In this document: piece after piece, positions 18,845 through 29,513 of the stretch | Layout: each line of letters opens with the position of its first letter | Numbering within the stretch: the first letter of the stretch is position 1 | NCBI RefSeq assembly: GCF_004785795.1 | Contig: NZ_SRRO01000001.1 | Location: forward strand, 4,898,001 to 4,962,000 | Direction of reading: 5' to 3' | Source of the DNA: Nocardioides eburneiflavus | GTDB taxonomy: Bacteria > Actinomycetota > Actinomycetes > Propionibacteriales > Nocardioidaceae | Length of the DNA stretch: 64,000 nt | The notes under the pieces: generated by a model | The model's database searches: none | Told to the model about the DNA's origin: nothing | Seen by the model: only the letters and a program-made list of their open reading frames with translations | Position numbers and translations under genes: made by a program

Positions 18845-20167
18845 GTGACGAGCTCACCCGACACGTCGACGGCGCTGCTGACCGACCACTACGAGCTGAC
18901 CATGGTCCAGGCTGCGCGGCAGTCGGGCACCGCCGACCGGAGGGCGGTCTTCGAGCTCTTCCCGCGCCGGTTGCCCGAGGGCAGGCGCTACGGCGTGGTG
19001 GCGGGCGTCGGCCGGGCGCTGGACGCGATCGAGTGCTTCCGGTTCGACGCGGCGTCGCTGGCCGCGCTGGAGGGGGTCGTCGACGCCGACCTGCTCGACT
19101 GGCTCGGCTCCTACCGCTTCTCCGGCGACGTCTGGGGGTACGCCGAGGGCGAGGCCTACTTCCCCCACTCACCGCTTCTCGTGGTCGAGGGCACCTTCGC
19201 CGAGGCGGTGCTGCTCGAGACGGTGCTGCTCTCCATCTACAACCACGACTCCGCGATCGCCTCGGCCGCCTCGCGGATGACCCTCGCCGCCGGCGACCGG
19301 CCGTGCATCGAGATGGGCTCGCGCCGCACCCACGAGGAGGCGGCCGTCGCGGCGGCGCGGGCGGCGTACGTCGCGGGCTTCGACGCGACCTCCAACCTGG
19401 CTGCGCGGGCGCGCCACGGCGTACCGTCCACCGGCACCTCCGCGCACTCCTTCACCCTGCTCCACGACGCGGAGGCCGACGCCTTCCGGGCGCAGGTCCA
19501 GACCCTCGGCGTCGGCACGACCCTGCTCGTCGACACCTACGACGTCGCCGAGGCGGTCGCGCTGGCCGTCGAGGTCGCCGGGACCGGCCTCGGCGCGGTC
19601 CGTCTCGACTCGGGCGACCTCGGCGAGATCGCCCGTGAGGTGCGGGCCCAGCTCGACGGCCTCGGCGCGACCGGCACCCGGATCGTGGTCACCAGCGACC
19701 TCGACGAGCACGCCATCGCCGCGCTGGCCGCCGCGCCCGTGGACGCGTACGGCGTCGGCACCCAGCTCGTCACCGGGTCGGGCCACCCGACGTGCGGCTT
19801 CGTCTACAAGCTCGTGGCGCGCGAGGGCGAGGACAACGAGCTGGTCTCGGTGGCGAAGAAGTCCCTGGACAAGGTGTCCGTCGGCGGACGCAAGTACGCC
19901 CTGCGCCGCCGTGGCCCGTCCGGCGTCGCGGAGGCCGAGGTGGTCGGCATCGGCGAGGCGCCCGCGGACGACGGTGACCCTTCGACGGGGCTCAGGACGA
20001 GCGACCGGCCGCTCCTGGTGCCGCTGGTGCGCGCCGGGGAGGTGGTCGGTCGGGCGACGCTCGAGGAGGCCCGCGCCCGGCACCGCGCCTCGGTCGCCGA
20101 GCTCCCGCGCGCCGTGACGATGATGTCGGCAGGCGAGCCGGTGATCCCGACGGTCTTCGCGGGCTGA
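18845..20167 (+). CDS. pncB: Nicotinate phosphoribosyltransferase
   Basis: About 440 residues, first committed enzyme of the Preiss-Handler NAD salvage route (nicotinate to NaMN). [20 protein letters not shown] is the family opening; [56 protein letters not shown] and [13 protein letters not shown] are all hallmarks. GTG 18845 is chosen over GTG 18836, with little to separate them. Near the end, 19981-20000 contains a REP-like stretch read in frame. pncA lies downstream. Confidence 0.94.
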   Translation: MTSSPDTSTALLTDHYELTMVQAARQSGTADRRAVFELFPRRLPEGRRYGVVAGVGRALDAIECFRFDAASLAALEGVVDADLLDWLGSYRFSGDVWGYAEGEAYFPHSPLLVVEGTFAEAVLLETVLLSIYNHDSAIASAASRMTLAAGDRPCIEMGSRRTHEEAAVAAARAAYVAGFDATSNLAARARHGVPSTGTSAHSFTLLHDAEADAFRAQVQTLGVGTTLLVDTYDVAEAVALAVEVAGTGLGAVRLDSGDLGEIAREVRAQLDGLGATGTRIVVTSDLDEHAIAALAAAPVDAYGVGTQLVTGSGHPTCGFVYKLVAREGEDNELVSVAKKSLDKVSVGGRKYALRRRGPSGVAEAEVVGIGEAPADDGDPSTGLRTSDRPLLVPLVRAGEVVGRATLEEARARHRASVAELPRAVTMMSAGEPVIPTVFAG

Positions 20168-20191
20168 GGGCCGGGGGCCGTCCCCGAGCTG

Positions 20192-20227
20192 CCAACTCAC
20201 GGGCGGGTGAGCCAACTCGGGAGTAGC
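20192..20227. repeat. Diverged copy of a 36-bp palindromic element
   Basis: It begins CCAACTCACGGG and contains a second CCAACTCG, aligning without gaps to the palindrome at 21183-21218 with about nine differences. The two copies bracket the gene at 20300-21127. A longer reading of that gene would start inside this repeat, which argues against it. Confidence 0.6.
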
Positions 20228-20299
20228 CCGGCGAGCCTGTCCACAGATCAGGCTCACGGGGTGGTCGCGGAACGTCCGCCGTCGGCAGGCTGGCGACCC

Positions 20300-21127
20300 A
20301 TGGACGCCTTCCGCACCAGCCGTACGACCCGCGCACCCGCTGGGGCGACCCGCGTGACCCGCAACGCGTACCGGCTCTCCGACTCCGAGGACGTACGCAC
20401 CGGCTCACTGCACGCGTGGCAGCTCGCCCTGCCGCCCGAGGCCGCGTTCACCCACCTCACAGGGGCCGGCGTGCACGGGATCTGGCTGCCCCCGCACGAC
20501 GACCTCCCGGTCTGGATCTCGCTTCCGTACGGAGTGCCGCGACCGGTCCGTCCCGGCCTGCGAGTCGTACGCCGACACGTCTCGCCGCCGCCTGTGATCG
20601 TCAACGGGCTGCGTTGCGACACCACCGCCCAGTGCCTCCTCGTCTCCGCGCGAGACCTCCACGAGCTCGACCTGACCTGTCTCATCGAGGGCGCGCGCCA
20701 CCGTGGCCTCCTCAGCGTGGACGACGAGGACCGGCTCCGAGAGCTGCACCGCGCCTGCGACGTGGCCGTCGTGGCGCAGCACCGGATCCTCGGCGCAGAC
20801 GGCGGGTTCATCGCGCGGAGTGACCTGTGGATCGTGGACACGCGACGACTCCCGGAGTTCGACGGCGACGGTCACCGCGACGCCAAGCAGCATCGAGAGG
20901 ATCTCCGCCGCGAGCGACGACTCTCGACCGACAAGTGGGAGCGCCGCGGCTACACCTCCCACGACGTGCTGCACCGGGCGATCACCATCCTCAAGGACGC
21001 CGACGAGGCGCTCGGGCGACCTCACGACCCGTCCCGGATCCGGGCCTGGCACGCACTCCTGAAGAAGTCGCTGTTCTCTCCGGCTGGCCGGGCGGTGCTG
21101 CGCGACCGCATCCGGACGTCGTTGTGA
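20300..21127 (+). CDS. DUF559-like protein with AbiEi-type N-terminal region, function unknown
   Basis: About 275 residues. The middle part (AFTHLTGAGVHGIW, VIVNGLRCDTTAQCLLVSAR) resembles the AbiEi-like domain often attached to DUF559 nucleases. The C-terminal part has GGFIARSDLWIV, LPEFDGDGHRDAKQHREDLR and RRGYTSHDVL, close to the VSR-like PD-(D/E)XK pattern although the first catalytic positions are imperfect. These lone genes are common in actinobacteria without a known role. The ATG at 20300 is preferred because upstream starts lie in or near the repeat at 20192-20227. Confidence 0.7.
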   Translation: MDAFRTSRTTRAPAGATRVTRNAYRLSDSEDVRTGSLHAWQLALPPEAAFTHLTGAGVHGIWLPPHDDLPVWISLPYGVPRPVRPGLRVVRRHVSPPPVIVNGLRCDTTAQCLLVSARDLHELDLTCLIEGARHRGLLSVDDEDRLRELHRACDVAVVAQHRILGADGGFIARSDLWIVDTRRLPEFDGDGHRDAKQHREDLRRERRLSTDKWERRGYTSHDVLHRAITILKDADEALGRPHDPSRIRAWHALLKKSLFSPAGRAVLRDRIRTSL

Positions 21128-21181
21128 CTCGTCGGTTGGCGACTTGGGGGGCGAATTCGCCCGGATCTGCCTGCCCAAGTT

Positions 21182-21219
21182 GCCAACTCACGGGTTGGTC
21201 GACCAACTCGTGAGTTGGC
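21182..21219. repeat. 38-bp near-perfect palindrome
   Basis: The arms start GCCAACTCACG and end CGTGAGTTGGC, the centre is TTGGTCGACCAA, and only one position pair deviates (G opposite T). A diverged copy sits at 20192-20227, so the pair flanks one gene. It may act as a terminator or belong to a REP-like family. Confidence 0.75.
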
Positions 21220-21266
21220 GCGACAGGAACGCACCCCCGCCGTCGCGCCCGGCTAGTCTCGGAGCC

Positions 21267-21842
21267 ATGGCCCGAGCCCTGATCGTCGTCGACGTGCAGA
21301 ACGACTTCTGCGAGGGCGGGTCGCTGCCCGTCGCAGGCGGGGCGCGGGTGGCGGCCGAGATCAACGACCTGCTGCACCGGTGGCACGCCCGGTCGGGCGA
21401 CGCGCCGCCGTACGACGTCGTGGTCGCGACCAAGGACCACCACGTCGACCCGGGGCACCACTGGTCGGTCAAGCCCGACTACGCCGAGTCGTGGCCGGTG
21501 CACTGCAAGGTCGGCACCGAGGGGGCGGCGTTCCACCCCAACCTCGACCCGCAGCCCTTCGACGAGGTGTTCTACAAGGGCGAGCACGCGGCCGCCTTCT
21601 CCGGCTTCGAGGGCCGGACGGCCGACGACGAGACGCTCGCCGACTGGCTGCGCTCGCGGGGCGTCGACGAGGTGGACGTGTGCGGCATCGCCACCGACCA
21701 CTGCGTCCGCGCGACGGCGCTCGACAGCGCGGCGGAGGGCTTCAGCACCCGCGTGCTCACCGCGATGTGCGCCGGTGTCGCGGAGGACTCCACGGCTTCG
21801 GCGATCACCGAGATGGCCGGCGCCGGCGTCGAGATCGCGTGA
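21267..21842 (+). CDS. pncA: Nicotinamidase/pyrazinamidase
   Basis: A 191-residue cysteine hydrolase converting nicotinamide to nicotinate, the substrate of the nearby pncB product. The catalytic triad is D9 (VVDVQNDF), K104 (FYKGEH) and C146 (IATDHCV). Metal ligands are expected in KDHHVDPGHHW (56-66). The ATG at 21267 is chosen because the longer frame begins inside the palindromic repeat. The stop lies in a hairpin shared with the convergent DUF1697 gene. Confidence 0.95.
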   Translation: MARALIVVDVQNDFCEGGSLPVAGGARVAAEINDLLHRWHARSGDAPPYDVVVATKDHHVDPGHHWSVKPDYAESWPVHCKVGTEGAAFHPNLDPQPFDEVFYKGEHAAAFSGFEGRTADDETLADWLRSRGVDEVDVCGIATDHCVRATALDSAAEGFSTRVLTAMCAGVAEDSTASAITEMAGAGVEIA

Positions 21843-21857
21843 GCGGGCGGCCGCTCA
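21840..21857. terminator. Hairpin formed by two convergent stop codons
   Basis: TGAGCGG and CCGCTCA form a perfect 7-bp stem with a GCGG loop. The first three bases are the stop of pncA and the last three are the stop of the DUF1697 gene on the other strand. The stem is short for a strong terminator. Confidence 0.45.
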
Positions 21858-22391
21858 GCACCACTTCTGGGTGACGGTCCGCAGCACCTTGATGGTGCGC
21901 GCGGTCCCCTGCCCGAGTGCGGTGAGCTCCTTCGAGGACATCAGCCGGGACGTGTGGATGTCGCCGTCGAGCATCACGTACGCCGCCCGGCCGTCGACCA
22001 CCACCCTCTCCCCCGCGTGCTCGAGCGCGTGCAGGGCCGCCACCGCTGCCGCTCCCGGGGCGGTCGGGTAGAGCGTCACGTAGTGCTGGCCCGAGGGGGC
22101 GTGCTCGGCGTGCAGCTCCTCGCCGCGCGCGGTCAGGGCCGCGAGGTCGCGCGCGGTGAAGACCACGGTCGGGACGTCGAAGCCTGCCTCGGCGGCGTAC
22201 GCCTCCTCGAGCGCCGCCCGGACCTTCTCGACTGAGCGCGCGGAGTGGGTCAGGCGGACGTTGCCGGTGTTGATGTAGGTCTCGACGTCGGTGCCGCCCG
22301 CGGCCTCCGTCGCAGCCCTGATCGCGTCCTTCGGGAACTTGCGCCGCGCGCCGAGGTTGATGGCGCGCAGGAAGGCGACGTAGGTGGGCAC
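21855..22391 (-). CDS. DUF1697 protein
   Basis: A 178-residue cytosolic protein. MPTYVAFLRAINLGARRKFP, ETYINTGNVRLTHSA and the ending KVLRTVTQKW are the DUF1697 signature. The family is widespread in actinobacteria and has no established function. It converges on pncA with a shared stop-codon hairpin. Confidence 0.9.
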   Translation of the reverse strand: MPTYVAFLRAINLGARRKFPKDAIRAATEAAGGTDVETYINTGNVRLTHSARSVEKVRAALEEAYAAEAGFDVPTVVFTARDLAALTARGEELHAEHAPSGQHYVTLYPTAPGAAAVAALHALEHAGERVVVDGRAAYVMLDGDIHTSRLMSSKELTALGQGTARTIKVLRTVTQKWC

Positions 22392-22427
22392 GGGTCGATC
22401 ATGCCTGCCGGAGCGGGATGGTGCGGG

Positions 22428-23243
22428 TCAGACCCGCTTGCACTGGCTGGGCGGCGTGACGGCTGGGTCGAAGACGTACTTCGGGGGCGCGACGCTGGTG
22501 CCGTCCGGCGACTCCTTCATCGTCATCGCCCACCAGCCCGCCTTGCGGGTCTCGATGTCGGCCAGGTCTTCCTCGGGGAGCTCGTTCCACATGTTCACCA
22601 CGTCGACCCCGACCTCGATGAGGTGCCCGTGCGGCGTGACGACGGCCTTGGCCTCGATGCCGTCGAGAGCAGCGGGGACGTCCGGGAAGAGACCGCGCGG
22701 CATGCCCATGAGCACCTTCTTGGCCGGTACGCCGACCGCGACGCCGTCGCCGGCGAGGCGGATCGCCCGGGCAGCCGACACCGGCCAGGTCGGGTCGAGA
22801 TCCGTGGGCAGGGCCCAGCTGCGGGCCTGGTCGTCGGTGATGTCGACCCAGCAGTCGGCAGCGTTGGGGCCCCAGACGTCGCTGTTGAAGTAGGTGCGCC
22901 CGGCGACCACGAGGTAGTCGACCTGCTGCTTGTTGCCGTCGATCGCCGAGTCCATCGACAGCTCGCTGTAGCCCGTGGAGGGGCTGTAGCGGCCGTCGAG
23001 GTCGAAGATCCGCTTGCCGCCGTTGTCGGGGTTCTTGGTGAGGAGCTGCCCGTGCCACTCGACGATGCCCATCTTGTCGACCTGGGTGACCATGGCCTCG
23101 AGCTGCTCGTCCTCCATCAGCACGTCCGTGGCGTCGGTGGACGCGGCCTCTCCGGAGCCGCCGCAGGCGCCGAGGGTCAGCAGCAGGGCGGAACCGAGGG
23201 CTGCGCCGAGGGCGCGTTCCCACGAGGGGTTGCGACGTGCCAC
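22428..23243 (-). CDS. Predicted lipoprotein, function unknown
   Basis: A 271-residue protein with a lipoprotein signal (ALGSALLLTLGAC; lipidated Cys near residue 27) and a Ser/Ala-rich linker. The mature part has FDLDGRYSPSTGYSELSMD and VDYLVVAGRTYFNSDVWGP, beta-rich and faintly reminiscent of LprG/LppX-type lipid-binding lipoproteins, but I would not assign it. The GTG start at 23243 fits the signal peptide length. Confidence 0.75.
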   Translation of the reverse strand: MARRNPSWERALGAALGSALLLTLGACGGSGEAASTDATDVLMEDEQLEAMVTQVDKMGIVEWHGQLLTKNPDNGGKRIFDLDGRYSPSTGYSELSMDSAIDGNKQQVDYLVVAGRTYFNSDVWGPNAADCWVDITDDQARSWALPTDLDPTWPVSAARAIRLAGDGVAVGVPAKKVLMGMPRGLFPDVPAALDGIEAKAVVTPHGHLIEVGVDVVNMWNELPEEDLADIETRKAGWWAMTMKESPDGTSVAPPKYVFDPAVTPPSQCKRV

Positions 23244-23361
23244 TGGGTCTCTCCCGTCCGGTCGGCTCGAGCGGTGTGCCCGATCACGCTCGGAGCCTAG
23301 GACCGGCGGGAGGACCTGTCAGGAGAACCGGACATCTCGCCCGCGGCCCCGTCCCGGCACC

Positions 23362-24273
23362 TCAACCCGCCATCCAGGCCCGCGCCGCGCCGACGACGGC
23401 CTCGGTGACGTCGTCGACCAGGGACGAGCCGAGGCGCCAGTGCTGCCAGAACAGCGGCACCTCGGGACGGCGACCGGGGACCAGCTCGACGAGCTCACCG
23501 CGGTCGATCTCGTCGAGGACGTCCGACTCCGGCAGCAGCCCCCAGCCCATGCCGACCCGTACGGCGCGGTCGAACTCGCGCACCGACGGCACGTAGGTCA
23601 CCGGCGGCGCGAGGTGGCGACGGGTCACCCGGCGGACGAAGTCGTGCTGGAGCGAGTCGCTGCGGTCGAAGGCCACGATCGGCGCCTCGGCGAAGGTGGC
23701 CGAGCCGACGCCGTCGGCGAAGTGGGTGGCGTGGAAGGACGGGGTGGCCACCGCGGCGTACTTGAGCCGCCCGAGCCGTACGACCCGACAGCCGGGCACC
23801 GGCTCGGGCTCCCCCGTGATCGCCGCCACCACCTCGCCGCGACGCAGCCGTTCGGCGGTGCGGGTGTGGTCCTCGCGCACCACCTCGAAGACCACGCGGT
23901 GCCGGGTCTGGACCTCGGCGAGCGCGTCGACGAACCAGCCGTAGAGCGCGTCGGCGTTGACCGCGATGGGGAGCGAGGCGTACGACGTCCCGTCGGCGTC
24001 GTCCTCCTCCACGAGCTCGGCGACCGCCTCGCGCTCGAGGAGCTCGGTCTGGGTGGCGAGGCGGACCAGGACCAGGCCCGCCTCCGTGGGCTCCAGCGGC
24101 TTGACCCGGTGGAGGAGGACGCGACCGATCCGGGTCTCGAGCGCCTTGATCCGCTGACTGACCGCCGAGGGGGTCACGTGCAGCTCGCGGGCCGCCGCCT
24201 CGAAGGTGCCGAGCCGTACGGCGACGGCCAGTGTGCGCAGGGCCACAGGGTCCAGCTGGGTGATGTCTTTCAT
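23362..24273 (-). CDS. lysG: LysR-type regulator LysG/ArgP
   Basis: A 303-residue regulator. The N-terminal helix-turn-helix reads LGTFEAAARELHVTPSAVSQ, followed by RIKALETRIGRVLLHR; the effector domain has LPIAVNADALYGWFVDAL, typical of ArgP/LysG. In Corynebacterium LysG activates lysE when lysine or arginine accumulates. Here it is divergent from lysE with 72 bp between the starts, the classical arrangement. Confidence 0.93.
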   Translation of the reverse strand: MKDITQLDPVALRTLAVAVRLGTFEAAARELHVTPSAVSQRIKALETRIGRVLLHRVKPLEPTEAGLVLVRLATQTELLEREAVAELVEEDDADGTSYASLPIAVNADALYGWFVDALAEVQTRHRVVFEVVREDHTRTAERLRRGEVVAAITGEPEPVPGCRVVRLGRLKYAAVATPSFHATHFADGVGSATFAEAPIVAFDRSDSLQHDFVRRVTRRHLAPPVTYVPSVREFDRAVRVGMGWGLLPESDVLDEIDRGELVELVPGRRPEVPLFWQHWRLGSSLVDDVTEAVVGAARAWMAG

Positions 24274-24286
24274 ACTTAGACATCCT

Positions 24287-24306
24287 AATGATTCGTCAAA
24301 ATCATT
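24287..24306. promoter_or_regulatory. Inverted repeat in the lysG-lysE intergenic region, probable LysG operator
   Basis: AATGATT and AATCATT are perfect 7-bp inverted arms separated by six bases. The stretch is far more AT-rich than its surroundings and lies between the two divergent starts, where a LysR-type regulator would bind. Confidence 0.6.
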
Positions 24307-24345
24307 CGCTGGATTGAGGATCACTGCGCGCCTACCGTTGGCGTC

Positions 24346-24945
24346 ATGTTCCAGGTTGCACTCACCGGTCTCCTCACCGGACTCGCCCTCATCGTCGCCG
24401 TCGGCGCCCAGAACGCCTTCCTCCTGCGACAGGCGATCCGCGGCGAGCACGTCCTGCCCATCGTGCTGGCGTGCCTGCTCTCCGACGTCGTCGCGATCAC
24501 CGCGGGCGTGGCCGGCCTCGGGGTCGTGCTCGAGCGCTGGCCCGCCGTGCTCCCGGTGGCGCAGGTGCTCGGTGGCGTCTACCTGCTCGGCTTCGGCCTG
24601 CACGCCGCGATGCGGGCGTGGCGGCCCACCGGCCTCGACGCCGGGGAGGGCTCCTCGCTGACCGCTGGTCGCGCGGTGCTGCTGACGCTGGCGCTGACCT
24701 GGCTCAACCCGCACTTCTACCTCGACGCCGTCCTCATGCTCGGCACCGTGGCCAACAGCTTCGGCACCGACCGCTGGTGGTTCCTGGCCGGCACCCTGGT
24801 CGCGAGCGTGCTGTGGTTCTTCGGCCTCGGCTACGGCGCCCGCCTGCTGCGCGGACTCTTCGCCCGCCCGAGTGCGTGGCGCGTCCTCGACTCGGGCATC
24901 GCGGTGCTGATGGGCGTCCTGGGCGTGGGCCTCCTCGCTCACTGA
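24346..24945 (+). CDS. lysE: LysE-type basic amino acid exporter
   Basis: A 199-residue membrane protein with five to six spans. ALIVAVGAQNAFLLRQAIRG is the LysE-branch signature, and LTLALTWLNPHFYLDAVLML contains the conserved NPhxYLD. It exports lysine or arginine and should be controlled by the divergent lysG. Confidence 0.94.
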   Translation: MFQVALTGLLTGLALIVAVGAQNAFLLRQAIRGEHVLPIVLACLLSDVVAITAGVAGLGVVLERWPAVLPVAQVLGGVYLLGFGLHAAMRAWRPTGLDAGEGSSLTAGRAVLLTLALTWLNPHFYLDAVLMLGTVANSFGTDRWWFLAGTLVASVLWFFGLGYGARLLRGLFARPSAWRVLDSGIAVLMGVLGVGLLAH

Positions 24946-25016
24946 CCGCCTACTGGGCAGGTCCGGGCCGCGCGCCGCGCCCGCGCCCGTGGGTGGGGCG
25001 TACTACCGTCCGGACC

Positions 25017-25127
25017 ATGCCGTGCGACTTCTGCGGGAAAGACTTCGACCCCATCTCCACCCGTTGGCTGTGCCCGCACTGCCACATGAAGGCCAACTGC
25101 TGCGACGGCGCCCCGCTCGGTGAGTGA
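25017..25127 (+). CDS. 36-residue zinc-ribbon-like microprotein
   Basis: The tiny frame starts MPCDFCGKDFDP, has a second CxxC in LCPHCHMK and a third cysteine pair in NCCDGAP, near the end. The order C-x2-C, about 12 residues, C-x2-C suggests one zinc ribbon. Its stop overlaps the start of the RDD gene, so it is probably translated and coupled. No function is known to me. Confidence 0.65.
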   Translation: MPCDFCGKDFDPISTRWLCPHCHMKANCCDGAPLGE

Positions 25128-25803
25128 GCAGCCGCGGCCGGCCCCTCCGGGCTGGTACGCCGACCCGCGGCCGAGCCCACCGGGCGGCCTCCGGTGGTGG
25201 GACGGCACCCGGTGGACACCGCACGGGTGGCCACCCGGTCCGCACGACGGGCGGCCCGGCTGGTGGCGACGCGCTGGGGCCTGGCTGATCGACGGCTTCA
25301 TCGTCGCGGCCGCGAGCTGGCTGGTGACGCTGCCCGTCCAGCTCGACTTCCAGCGAGACCTCCGGGTCGCCCAGGAGCGGATGGTCGGCGACCCGCCCGG
25401 CACGGCGCTGGCGACCTACTGGTCCGACGTGCTCCAGGCCTGGAGCGAGCGCTGGGTCTGGGTCGGCCTGCTCCCCGCGCTGGCCGCGCTGGCCTACCAC
25501 CTGGCGATGCTCCGCAGCCGCTCGGCGACCGTCGGCAAGCTCTCGCTGGGGATGCGGGTGGAGTCGGCGAGCGGAGGTGCACGACCGTCGTGGTCCGCGC
25601 TCGTGCGGCGGGTGCTTACCCAGTTCGGACCGGGCTGGCTGGTCATCCCCGTCGGCTTCGCCAGCGGGTCAGCCGCCACGATCGTGCTCCTGTTCGCCGT
25701 CGCGTTCGCGTGGCAGCTTCTCGACCACCTGTGGGCCGCCGGTTCCGGCCGGCGCGCCCTGCACGACCTCGCCTCGGGCACCCGGGTGGCCTGGGCCTCC
25801 TGA
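25120..25803 (+). CDS. RDD-family membrane protein with N-terminal DUF2510 domain
   Basis: A 227-residue protein. Residues 5-40 form a DUF2510 motif (APPGWYADP, LRWWDGTRWTPHGWPP). The RDD domain follows: RRAGAWLIDGFIVAAASWLV carries the conserved R...D, and KLSLGMRV precedes the later spans; three to four membrane segments in all. Both domains are common in actinobacteria without a firm role. The GTG start overlaps the upstream microprotein by 8 bp. Confidence 0.85.
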   Translation: MSEQPRPAPPGWYADPRPSPPGGLRWWDGTRWTPHGWPPGPHDGRPGWWRRAGAWLIDGFIVAAASWLVTLPVQLDFQRDLRVAQERMVGDPPGTALATYWSDVLQAWSERWVWVGLLPALAALAYHLAMLRSRSATVGKLSLGMRVESASGGARPSWSALVRRVLTQFGPGWLVIPVGFASGSAATIVLLFAVAFAWQLLDHLWAAGSGRRALHDLASGTRVAWAS

Positions 25804-25833
25804 CGGGCGGCCCGGTCAGCACGGTCAGCCCGG

Positions 25834-26628
25834 TCAGCCGGCGAAGCCCAGGTCCCGCTCCGCCATCGCCTCGCGGAGCCGGGTGATCGCCATCGGCCCG
25901 ACGCCGTGCATCGCCGCCAGCTCGGAGGCCGTACGGGTCGCGACGTGCTCGAGCGTGGTCACCCCGGCCTCGCGCAGGGCACGCGTCGCGGGCGCACCGA
26001 TGTTCCGGGGCAGCGGGGTGCCCTCCTCGCGCGCGGCCCGCTCGCGCGGTGCCGGGAGCCCGGCGTCGACGACCGCCTCACCACGCGGGGACAGCAGGTA
26101 GCCGATCGCGAGCGACTCGGTCAGCCCGAGCTCCTTGAGCTTGCGGACGTCCTTCTTGAAGTCGGCCGTCTCGCGGCCCACCCGGGCCGCGAGGTCCGGG
26201 GCGCGTACGGTCGGGTTGAGGTCGATCAGGTCGAGCGTCTCGCGGGTCCACGGTCCGGACGCGGACGCGGCGTCGAGCCGGTCGAGCCGGGCGTTGACCG
26301 CGGCGATCTCGTCGGCGTCCGGGACCGCCTCCCGCAGCGCCTCACGGGGGTCGGGACCGGCGTACGCCAGCCCGATCCGCCACGCGGGATCGTCCGATCG
26401 CGCGGCGAGAGCCCGCTTGAGAGCGGCCAGCGACGGCTCCCCGGCGCGCCTGGCGTCGTCGGCCCGCAGGCTCGCGACGGCCACCCGGTCGACCGAGGTG
26501 ACCTCGATCAGCCCGATGCCCGTACGCATCCGGGTGCCCACGACGACCCGCGGCCTCGCCCACCGACGGAAGGCGAGGTCGACGGTCCCGGCCCTGATCG
26601 CGGCGAGCTCGCCGGGTCGGATCATCAT
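25834..26628 (-). CDS. Uncharacterised protein with ASCH-like N-terminus and C-terminal helix-hairpin-helix
   Basis: A 264-residue soluble protein. Residues 1-75 (RPGELAAIRAGTVDLAFRRW, then GTRMRTGIGLIEV) look like an ASCH/PUA-type nucleotide- or RNA-binding fold. A winged-helix-like segment follows (LDLIDLNPTVRAPDLAARVG, KKDVRKLKELGLTESLAIGY). The C-terminus (GAPATRALREAGVTTLEHVA, MHGVGPMAITRL) resembles the helix-hairpin-helix of RNA polymerase alpha CTD-like proteins. Nucleic-acid binding is likely; the specific role is unknown. Confidence 0.75.
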   Translation of the reverse strand: MMIRPGELAAIRAGTVDLAFRRWARPRVVVGTRMRTGIGLIEVTSVDRVAVASLRADDARRAGEPSLAALKRALAARSDDPAWRIGLAYAGPDPREALREAVPDADEIAAVNARLDRLDAASASGPWTRETLDLIDLNPTVRAPDLAARVGRETADFKKDVRKLKELGLTESLAIGYLLSPRGEAVVDAGLPAPRERAAREEGTPLPRNIGAPATRALREAGVTTLEHVATRTASELAAMHGVGPMAITRLREAMAERDLGFAG

Positions 26629-26637
26629 GGGAGGAGA

Positions 26638-28417
<1,780 letters not shown>

Positions 28418-28437
<20 letters not shown>

Positions 28438-28948
28438 TGAGGCAGGTCGAGGTCGCGTGGGCGACCAGCCTGCCGCCGCCATCGGTCAGCTGCGCCTGTG
28501 CCAGGGCCGTACGCCGCCCGCGCTGGATCACCGTGCCCTCGCAGGTCAGCAGCCCGGAGTCGACCGTGACCGGTCGGAGGAACTTCACCGTCAGGTCGAC
28601 CGAGGTGTAGAGCTCCCCCGCCGCCAGGGTCGTGTGCACCGCGCAGGCCGCGGCGGTGTCGAGGAGCGTGGAGATCACGCCGCCGTGGACGGTGCCGAGC
28701 GGGTTGTAGTGGAACTCGGCGGCCGGCATCTCGACGACCACCCGGCCGGGCTCGGGACGCAGGTCGGTGAAGCCGAGCGTGTCCATGATCGGCGGCGGCG
28801 GCATCTCGCCGGCCCGCATCGCCAGGAGCTGCTCGAGTCCGTCGAGCTCCAGCAACCGGGTCAGGTCGGCCTGGCCGGGCGGCGTGAAGTCGAAGCTGCG
28901 CGTCTCCGTGCGGAAGGCCCGGGTCACGGGAGGCTGCGTCTGAGTCAT
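28418..28948 (-). CDS. PaaI-type hotdog-fold acyl-CoA thioesterase
   Basis: A 176-residue protein. The hotdog signature is FHYNPLGTVHGGVISTLLDT followed by AAACAVHTTL and YTSVDLTVKFLRPV. Members hydrolyse acyl- or aryl-CoA esters. The ATG at 28948 gives the usual length. It diverges from the HxlR-family gene over 55 bp, so that regulator may control it. Confidence 0.88.
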
Positions 28949-29003
28949 GGACCCAGAGTCGCACCGCCTTGCTGAGTCTGTCAACAAGACCTAGGGTGGC
29001 GAG

Positions 29004-29513
29004 ATGAGTGTCACGCCGCCCGCACCTTCCCCCCCTCCCTCGGCCCTCGCGTGGTCCACCGACAACTGCACCGTCGGCCGCGCGATGTCGGTCCTCGGCG
29101 AGCGGTGGACCTTCGTGGTGCTGCGCGAGGTGTTCAACGGCGTGCGGCGCTTCGACGACATGCGCCGCCACTCCGGGATCCCGCGCCAGGTGCTCACCGA
29201 CCGGCTCTCCCTGCTCGTCGACGCCGGCATCCTCCGCCGCGTGCCCTACCGCGAGCCCGGGCAGCGCGAGCGACACGAGTACCGCCCCACCGACAAGGGC
29301 TTCGACCTCTACCCAGTCCTCGTCGCCGTCCGCGCGTGGGGCGACCGCTACCTCGCGGACCCGGAGGGGTCGCCGGTGGAGTTCGAGCACGTCGGCTGCG
29401 GCGCCGAGGTCGGCGTGGTCCTGCGCTGCGCGGACGGGCACGAGGTGAGCGGGCGACGCGACGTGGCCACCCGCCCGGGCCCGGGCATCAAGCCGTTCGG
29501 CGAGGCGTCCTAG
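29004..29513 (+). CDS. HxlR-family transcriptional regulator
   Basis: A 169-residue winged-helix protein. NCTVGRAMSVLGERWTFVVL is the classical HxlR opening with its Cys near residue 22, followed by GVRRFDDMRRHSGIPRQVLT and YRPTDKGFDLYPVL. The C-terminal extension has CGAEVGVVLRCADGHEV, with two more cysteines. It is divergent from the thioesterase and its last 4 bp overlap the convergent IclR gene. Confidence 0.9.
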   Translation: MSVTPPAPSPPPSALAWSTDNCTVGRAMSVLGERWTFVVLREVFNGVRRFDDMRRHSGIPRQVLTDRLSLLVDAGILRRVPYREPGQRERHEYRPTDKGFDLYPVLVAVRAWGDRYLADPEGSPVEFEHVGCGAEVGVVLRCADGHEVSGRRDVATRPGPGIKPFGEAS

